From: Salvia splendens | Taxonomy: Eukaryota > Streptophyta > Magnoliopsida > Lamiales > Lamiaceae | Direction: 5' to 3' | Assembly (NCBI RefSeq): GCF_004379255.2 | Contig: NC_056033.1 | Coordinates: 20,948,209-21,012,208, forward strand | Length of the DNA: 64,000 bases | Shown: one piece after another, positions 56,962-64,000 of the stretch | Numbering within the stretch: the stretch's first letter is position 1 | Layout of the letters: every line of letters begins with the position of its first letter | Program-made: the position numbers and the translations under genes | Notes under the pieces: model-generated | What the model saw: the letters and a program-made list of their open reading frames with translations, nothing else | Told to the model about the DNA's origin: nothing | Database searches by the model: none

Positions 56962-58975
56962 CTACTTGAGAGGTTTCATACCCTAAGATAATCCACAAAA
57001 GTTGCATTGTAAATTTGTAATGTTAAGCAGAGGTTGTAAATGAGGCATGTCAAGCAATAAGGCAGTCCACAAAATGTTGTAATGTATCATCTTAGGGGGT
57101 GTTCGATTTGCAAGATTGTCCACAACATGTTGTAATGTATCGGCTTAGGGGGTGTTCGATTTGCAAGATTGTATCCCGTGATTAAATATGTAGTGTGTTT
57201 GGTTAATGAGATTCAATCCCATAACTCAATCCTAGATGGATAATCATGGAATAATTAGTCATAGTTAACCCCCTCCAACTAAAATAATCTCACAACTCAA
57301 TCCTAGATTATATTTTGGTACTATTTTATCTAGGAAACCGAACACCACATTAACAATTTATTCCTTCATCCAGCTTGATCGAGGCGCTGAATCACGAGTA
57401 AGTTTACCTAAACCCTCTACTGTATCCTCCTCCAACATGTCTAATAGCATATATGATACAAAGTGAAAGGAGGGTGGATTGTGTAATCTCAATAGTATGT
57501 CAGCATAAGTAGCATACTGCACAACCACCATGAAAACGGAAATAGAAATATAAACTGAATTCTGAAATGAACAAAGATAATTCTCTTACGAGACCCTACA
57601 GTAAAATTACCGTCCTTTATTTATACTCAATACTTGACATCTCCCTTAAACATTACCTACCAGACAAATGGCATTTCTCTGGAGGTGGAAAGAGCAAATA
57701 TTATTGTATGAAGCCTTTAAGCACCTAAAATCGTGCTCGTGAACAGATAAGGTTAATATACACGTCTGATGTACAAAAAGTTACCTTTTCAACCCTGAAT
57801 TCATTGACTGCTTGTCGAAGAGAATCATCAGATAATATCAACCGTGATAAACCTCCAGTGCTCAACCTATCGGTCATCAGACGGAAGACTTTAGGACTTC
57901 TAAGGAAGTGTATAATATTTGACAACCACAAACGAGGAAAACGATTTATAATTTAAAGTTTGTTCAGAGTAGTACCCTAATTTCTTTGCAGCATCTGAAA
58001 CAGAACCTCCAACTGCAAATATAAGGTCAATCAAAGCTTGCATTCCCTGAAAATTTTGGACATAAATAATGATCAAATTATAATTGTGTTGTGTTGAAAA
58101 AAAAAACAAGAGCTGGACATGATGAGAAGGGTTTAAGGTAAACCAGAGCAAATTTGGGGTTGTTCGGTCCAATCTGAGACCCCTTGTCCAGTCTGATAGT
58201 GGACTTCGTTGGAAGAATCTGAACAAGTTCTGGAGGAGGCACGTAGGTTTCAAGGTCGATAGTGTTCCTAACTAGACAGAAGGAATAGGATTCTTTCATG
58301 CGCAGAATAAAATTCCGGATCTAACGGAAATCAGCATTCATTCATTAGATTAGAGTAAAAGTAAGTCAGTAAATGGGTCCAAATTTTATAAATATGCACC
58401 TCTGAGAGCTAAAAGTTTACGCAAACGAGAAAGTGCTGCTGCCCGATTTTTGTGTTGGGATCTATCCTCTGATGCCTGTTTGATATCAAAAGTACAAATA
58501 CAGAAGTAAGTGGATAGATAAACAAAGGACAAACATTAACATGCCGTCTATGGTCTACACGAACCTGAGCCGTGATTCCTGTTGGAATATGCTTGAGACG
58601 CACAGCAGACTCACGCTTGTTGCGGTGCTGTCCCCCTGGACCTGATACCTTAAAAGTATCCATCTCGCACTGACTCATTAGCTTCTCATCTGTCATTGCA
58701 AGGTAATCGCTACCATCAACAGTCTCAGAAGTACTAGTAACATTTGAATTGTAGTTTCTAGAGCATGCTACTATAGCTCCACTGGGATACCATCTAATAC
58801 TAGCTTCTTTAACAAACTGGAAACTTGTAACTCCATCTGAAATCCTACTATTATCAGCTCTCCTATTAAAGTAAAAACTGCCATGCCACCGAGAGTAAGC
58901 ACGAGCAGGCTTTGTGAAATTGCAGACGCCACCGCTTGGGAACTTTAAAAATGATCTCAGAATAGAATGAGCCAT
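56962..58975 (-). CDS. Class I peptide chain release factor-like GGQ protein (organellar)
   Basis: Six minus-strand exons: 58565-58975, 58400-58475, 58144-58271, 57976-58046, 57785-57866, 56962-56982; GT-AG, phases agree, 262 residues. The N-terminus ([12 protein letters not shown], Arg/Ser-rich, few acidic residues) resembles a mitochondrial or plastid presequence. The RF-1 domain has the peptidyl-tRNA hydrolysis motif GPGGQHRNK with GGQ at about 114-116, then [12 protein letters not shown], and the basic [20 protein letters not shown] segment. A plant-specific tail follows ([40 protein letters not shown]). No codon-recognition domain is present, so it is not a full RF1/RF2. A ribosome-rescue type role (ICT1/PrfH-like) is likely but inferred. 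The last coding exon is only seven codons. It resembles Arabidopsis At1g33330 from memory. Confidence 0.88.
57095..57352. mobile_element. hAT-type MITE in the last coding intron of the release-factor gene
   Basis: Left end GGTGTTCGATTTGCAAGATT and right end (reverse complement) GGTGTTCGGTTTCCTAGATA form inverted repeats; the interior has ATCCTAGATGGATAATCATG-type sequence usual in such MITEs. The left end with flank is present twice (57095 and 57150), a tandem duplication of about 55-60 bp. No target duplication was found. Confidence 0.6.
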
Positions 58976-60239
58976 CTTAATTGAAATGGTTCAGCAGGCA
59001 TGAGTAATACAGCTAAGCAGCACTTGACCAGCACACATGATTCATCATTACTGGTTCTGTATGAAGAGGGAAGGACATAAAACTGTGAATGAAGTTTGAA
59101 CCACAACAAGAAACCCTTTCATAACAAACACAAAGCTGGATTTGTTTACGTACTTTTTCGAGATAGTAATCGTTATCTAATAAATTCAAAGGTTCCAGTA
59201 TAAATGAAAGAAAAAGGGAATAATATTCTAATAAAATTTGAATCTCAAAACAAAAGACAAAAAGAAGGGGGGGGGGGATGTGCCGAAATCTGTAGACGCT
59301 ACGGACTTAATTAGATTGAGACTTGGTATGGAAACTTACTAAGTGATAACTTGGTATGGAAACTTACTAAGTGATAACTTTCAAATTCAGAGAAACCCCG
59401 GAATTAATAAAAATGGGCAATCCTGAGCCAAATCCTTTTTTCTCAAACAAAACAAAGGTTCAAAAAACGAAAAACAAGAAAAAAGTATTAGATGGACATT
59501 TAGTTAAAATTATGGTCTTTACATTCCCCATATTACTTTCACAGTAGCCTATACATTAATAGTGAGTATCTTTATTCATGTAACGAATGGACTGTAGATG
59601 TCAAAGTATGATAACTAAAACTAGGAAGATGCCAAAATATATCAGGAAAAAATCATACACCTATTTTGTCATAAGATGCTTCACTCTCGTTTAGAAAGGA
59701 ATATCCATTCTCTTCTTACTTACTTACTCCCTTCAGTTCAACTCATTGTTTATCTAAAAATGGACCCCCTATAAAACTGGTATTAGCAGAACATATTCAC
59801 GTTTTTTCTCCTTTTCCCCCTTCTCTTTTTTTTGTGTTCATATTACAGAATGTCATTGCATATTCCATAAATCGTATAAACCTCCATTGTCTCCAATCAC
59901 ATCCCTTTCTTAAGGTTAATGCCCACCCCATTTCCTAATCAAAACGACCATGCTCCTGAATTCCCATCTCAACTACTATTTCAACAGTGCACAATGTATA
60001 AAAATATCCTAAATGGTACCCTGTTTTAGTCGAATTCTGTAACTTCTTTAACATGTACTTATCTAGTATTTGTGTTGGTATAAGACGGACGACAATGGCA
60101 TCATTTAGCTGATTCGGAAATAAACAACAGAATAGAGTAGGAAAGGCCAGGCACCCACAAAATAGAATCCCAGAGAGAAAAATAATGGAATGCCTACATC
60201 CAATCCTAGTATAACCAACCACATACACAATCACGACCA
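58976..60239. other. Upstream of the release-factor gene, no gene seen
   Basis: Probable promoter and leader of the minus-strand gene. A 26-27-bp direct repeat (TTGGTATGGAAACTTACTAA unit) is at 59323-59380 and a 9-10-G run near 59269. A short stretch at 59724-59760 (TTACTCCCTTCAGTTCAACT) looks like a lone Stowaway end. A minus-strand open frame at 59935-60288 is hydrophobic but matches nothing I know. Confidence 0.4.
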
Positions 60240-60478
60240 ACTCCAACCATACACCAAAAATGAGTTTTGGTGAAGAAATCTTCTCCAACCATACACCAAA
60301 CTCAAACCCATTTTTGAGGGTTTTTGTGAAACAACACCAACTATGGTATTACTGCAAAAATTTTGTGAGACAAAAACACAAAAACGGTGTAAATGTTTGG
60401 AGTAAAACTACTTTTTGGTGTGACATATACTAAAAAATGGGTCCGAGTTTGGTGTAAATGGTTGGAGATGACCAGAAT
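60240..60478. mobile_element. Probable Harbinger-type MITE (CTCCAACCATACACCAAACT ends)
   Basis: CTCCAACCATACACCAAACT at 60282 and CTCCAACCATTTACACCAAA as the reverse complement of about 60450-60470 are inverted ends. The interior repeats AAATGGGT/ACCCATTT and TTTTGGTG motifs. The left end is partly duplicated at 60239-60260. Confidence 0.65.
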
Positions 60479-61280
60479 ACAACGAAACTAAAACGCTGGC
60501 ACTAGAATCCAAAACTGAGTATTTAAGGAATTACATGATTAAACAAGCATGAAATTATTCAATCTATCAAATTGTGTGGAGGATTAGCCTGTATGATAAC
60601 TATCCATCGAATATACCACTCAAGCAAACACGGGGTTAAATGGAAAAGATTAATAATCACGAATAATCATCACTCTAACAAATGAAAACACCCATCAATT
60701 CAGCAGTAATTATCACAATCAACTATATAATTAAATCCAACAAAATAGCTAGTTCCCGCGCTCATTTCGTTGGTTTCCCAAGCAACAAGCTAAGCAAATG
60801 AAGATCAATAGAATTACTCGAGAAAACAAACATACATGGGTGTGTAGATTAAGATTAAAATCTGACCATGGATAAGGTGAGACAGTGAACGCGGATGGCA
60901 TCAGGTTGTGATATCTGAGATGGATCCATTTTACAACATCATGTTTGATTTCCCAAAAAATGTTACTCCATCCAAATTAGTTTTGCCCTAAAACATCAGC
61001 TTCAATTTCTAAAAAATGTTGCGATTAGACGTCTCTATTTGTTTGTACTACCACATTTTACTCTTATATTATTATAAAATTAATGTATGAAAATGAGACT
61101 CTTGTACATGCGGTCCCACTATTTCAAATCTTATTCATTTTAATGTTCACCCAACTAGTTTAATTTCAATTAAATGTTAATAATTAAATTCTAAAAGTGC
61201 ATTTATATTAAAAATGCATCATATTAAATATAAACTTTAAACAAAAATTGAAATTACAAAATTTAAATACTAAATTACTA
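60479..61280. other. No gene seen
   Basis: AT-rich intergenic DNA. Old Stowaway-like interior sequence (TACTCCATCCAAATTAGTTT near 60963, CACATTTTACTCTTATATTA) is suggested but without clear ends. Confidence 0.35.
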
Positions 61281-61522
61281 CTTCCTACCTCCCATGATAA
61301 AAGGAGCATTTCTTTTGGACACAAAATTTAAGGAATTGATATTAAATAAGTTAAAGTGGAGAGAGTAAAGTATGAGAGAGAGAAAAGTAGAGGAGTATAG
61401 AGAGAATAAAGTATGTGGAGAATAATGTAAGAGGGATGATTTTTTGCTAAAACTGAAATGATTCACTTATAATGGGACATCCAAAAAATAAATACGACTC
61501 GCTTATCTCGGGACGGAGGGAG
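61281..61522. mobile_element. Stowaway-type MITE
   Basis: Left CTTCCTACCTCCCATGATAA after TA; right end (reverse complement) CTCCCTCCGTCCCGAGATAA before TA. Interior has GAGAGAGAAAAGTAGAGGAG typical of the family. Confidence 0.8.
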
Positions 61523-63256
61523 TATAATTTATTGAAAGCGATAAAATTACAATTAATCGAACCAACTACACGGAAAATTTCACCCAAATATATTCGATTA
61601 GATCCTTTTGTAGTTGAATGTGGGCGTTGTTATCGCGCATCGATGTTCAAATTTCTATCTTCTTGCATAATGGGGGTATTTATATATCATTAATGGACGA
61701 ATTGGGGTTGAAAAAATTAAAAAAGTTTAAAGAATGTCATAAAACTGTTATATTTGGGAAGTGAGATTTTTATGGCATGAACGTGCTCTTCCGGACATGT
61801 TCTCAATTCTAAAAGAATATTCCATATTCATCTACTCATTTTTATTCTTTTCCGATTATACCTACATACTTATTTAAATCACATGTTACCCAAAAAAACT
61901 AATGGATAATGAAATATTGAGAGGGAATAAACTTTGGGTCCTACAAATGAATAATCCCTAAAGGACACGTCTTGACTCAGCGTGAGTTTTAAGAAATTAT
62001 TTAACTTTATAAAGAAAATTAGTGAAAAATTTAACGGAGTGTGGGCCCATTTTTGTATATTAATATATAATAAAGTATGAATATAATGAATTAGTGCAAT
62101 GTGGGTCTTTACCAAAAAAAAAATAATTTAATGTGTCCTTTATTAGCAGACGTTCCTAATCCTAAGTAGCAAAATGCACGTATTTTAATCGCCGAAGTAT
62201 TGAATATGGCCGAAGTATTGATGAAAAAACAATGGTTAGTAGGGTAATAGTAGACATTTCTGCCATCAAAGGGCAAAACTATGAAAAGAGAAATAAAAAC
62301 AAAGATATTGTCCAAAAATAATACTCCATAAAAGTGCCTAAAATGTGATTATAACTAGGGATCGAAAAAGTAAGAAATCGGAGTATATTAATTGATTGAA
62401 TTAATTACTATAAATAGTTCGTGCACCTCACTGCGCATTGACATGGAGTTATACGATAACTACTAGTGATTATCGATAATTTAATAGATAGATGAGGATT
62501 TGATTAATATTTATACGTGTTAAACTCATTTTGTCAATTATTGCTTATTGTAGAAGTACTGAAATACGCATCAAAGTTTCCTCCACAAAATGAGGGAGCG
62601 GATCCTTTGCCCTGTGTTAAAAACACAGAGGCCATTTTTCTTCAATCATACGACATCGTTTGGTAAATCTCCCATCTTTCGCCAAATCTGTGATTAAAAA
62701 AAACACGTTGAAACGCTTATGTGGCTGAAACGGTATCGTTTTGGTGGATCTCTGAATAATAAAATGCAAATACGATTCTTGAAATAAATCTCCTATTTTT
62801 CCCAAATATTTCTTCCCTCCTTTTTCTCTTCACGTACAAAAGAAAACAAAACAGTCTCCCCATCTTCTTTCTTCTCTGCTTCACACTTTTTAATTTTCTT
62901 TCTTCTCTACTTGACACTTATTAATTTTTATTCACACGCTAGCTTGTTGACAACTTTCAAGTATGGATTTTTGTTTTCTCATGAATGTATTTCTTTTGAT
63001 TCATCCAAGTAATTTTTATTTTTAAGGTTTTGTTGGAATGTGTGGTTTCCCTTCATGAATATAATCTCAGTTTTGCTTGTTATTGAGCTTGCCAAATATA
63101 ATAAGGAATGAAGCACCGATACTTTTCCATCATTTATTTCCAAGAGAAAAAGTGAGATAGGTTAGAAGAGTTAGAATTTTATGTTGAAATTGAAGAAGTA
63201 GAAGTGACTTTTATGTTGAAATTGAAGAAGTAGAAGTGACCCTCACATATATAATA
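61523..63256. other. Intergenic DNA with a MITE remnant and a short duplication
   Basis: No gene. Positions 61968-62150 (GGACACGTCTTGACTCAGCG to GTGTCCTTTATTAGCAGACG) form a decayed inverted-end element. A 32-bp unit (TTATGTTGAAATTGAAGAAG core) is duplicated in tandem at about 63178-63240 and echoed at 63519-63550 beyond the next MITE. Confidence 0.45.
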
Positions 63257-63494
63257 CACCCCCTTCCCATGTTACTTGCACTGTTCCATTTCGGCTCGTC
63301 ACAAACTACTTACACTATTTCTAGTTGAAGTTATAATTAATGTATTTAATTAATATGGTAGATTAAGTTAATAGCTCATTTATTAAGTGATATCTCGTTA
63401 CATTTCAAATTCTAATTTAATTACACTAAAAAATTAATCTCAAATTTACGGCTTAAAATTAAAGTGCAGTGCAAGTAACATGGGATGAAGGGAG
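63257..63494. mobile_element. Stowaway-type MITE
   Basis: CACCCCCTTCCCATGTTACT at the left and CTCCCTTCATCCCATGTTAC as the reverse complement of the right, with TA at both sides. It splits a repeated stretch, since TGACCCTCACATATATAAT occurs just left (63237) and again at 63547. Confidence 0.85.
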
Positions 63495-63653
63495 TATGAG
63501 ATATGTTGGAAGAGTTAGAATTTTGTGTAGAAATTGTAGTAGAAGTGACCCTCACATATATAATCGTTGATGTTAATATGCATAATCATTTCTCCTTGTA
63601 TTTCATCTGATATTTCTCGTATTTATTGGCTTCAACAGATTCATACTATAATT

Positions 63654-64000
63654 ATGTCACCAATGAATTTGAGTCCAGATTCTGATTTCAAGCCTAGAAT
63701 CGATTTTGAATTTGATATTTTAGATGATGCTTGAATCATTATTTCCACTAAAGAAAAAAAAACTAGTCAAATAACATCATATAAATATATTTTTTGTAAG
63801 GAAGGTGTGTGTAAAGAAGACAAAAGAGATTCTTTGACGGTCAATCCTCGACTTGAGACTTGAACAAATTGCAAAGTAAGATTGAGGGTGACCTATGTGA
63901 ATGGCATATACAAAGTAAATGAGTTTAACAAAGAGCATAATTATCCTCTCCATCTTCCTGAGGCAGTACATATGTTATCTTCTCAGCGCCGCTTCACCAA
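63654..64000 (+). pseudogene. FAR1/FRS-like DNA-binding domain gene, broken and cut by the window edge
   Basis: ATG 63654 opens MSPMNLSPDSDFKPRIDFEF but meets TGA 63732-63734. A later stretch gives ITSYKYIFCKEGVCKEDKRD, then TNCKVRLRVTYVNG, FNKEHNYPLHLPEAVHMLSS and QRRFT at the edge. The Cys, Cys, His-x-... EHNYPLH pattern is the FAR1 zinc-finger domain, WRKY-GCM1 class. It is found both in FHY3/FAR1 light-signalling factors and in MULE transposases. An in-frame TGA at 63861-63863 replaces the Arg usually found before the TNCK segment, and the segment between DILDDA and the first Cys is shorter than in the family. Probably a relic; the rest lies to the right. Confidence 0.7.

Noticed and set aside
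59935..60288. Minus-strand 117-residue hydrophobic frame
   Set aside because: No recognisable domain, overlaps the edge of a MITE, no splice context; recorded only as an unassigned frame.
61472..61693. Plus-strand 73-residue open frame
   Set aside because: Begins inside the Stowaway MITE and runs out of it; no family similarity.

Overview
This is nuclear DNA of a flowering plant. Genes are split by many short GT-AG introns, intergenic DNA is AT-rich, and plant-type Stowaway, PIF/Harbinger, hAT, Mutator, TRIM and LTR elements are packed between and inside genes. The products include a chloroplast NDH subunit, plant TOM40 and plant-type auxilin. A eudicot, perhaps Lamiales, is my best guess from the style of the SANT-like and Ulp1-like element genes; that lineage call is an inference.

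Layout. 1-11340: two tandem copies of a decayed gene with a C-terminal Ulp1 (C48) protease domain, embedded in a minisatellite built on GATAAAATGATA. 11825-14085: end of an LTR retrotransposon plus one LTR. 14400-21310: a duplicated Myb/SANT-like locus; between the copies sits a complete 3.04 kb hAT transposon with an apparently intact transposase, imperfect TIRs and an exact 8-bp target duplication. 21650-23880: MITEs. 24484-29204: auxilin-like J-domain gene (+). 30051-34850: RPA-interacting protein gene (-). 35054-36714: Harbinger-type element carrying an intact ORF1, inserted between two divergent genes. 36903-40279: conserved plant gene of unknown function (+). 40969-41853: NdhV-like gene (-). 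42853-45333: MutY/MUTYH DNA glycosylase (-). 45986-47456: non-autonomous Mutator-like element with 101-bp TIRs. 47560-47800: LINE scrap. 48137-50068: second, decayed Harbinger ORF1 element. 50854-55230: TOM40 (+). 56962-58975: GGQ release-factor-like gene (-). 60240-64000: MITEs and a broken FAR1-like gene at the right edge.

The six cellular genes with recognisable products or conserved structure (auxilin-like, RPA-interacting protein, the unknown 167-aa protein, NdhV, MUTYH, TOM40) and the release-factor gene could each be spliced by eye into one uninterrupted reading frame, with every junction GT-AG and phases agreeing. They do not form a pathway: they act in clathrin uncoating, RPA import, chloroplast NDH, base-excision repair, mitochondrial import and organelle translation. 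The most unusual part is the Ulp1/minisatellite locus at the left. Its gene contains tandemly multiplied 63-nt phase-1 microexons that have expanded together with the minisatellite, and an inverted piece of that unit lies in an intron of the sister copy.

All gene models are by eye, without transcript or database support.
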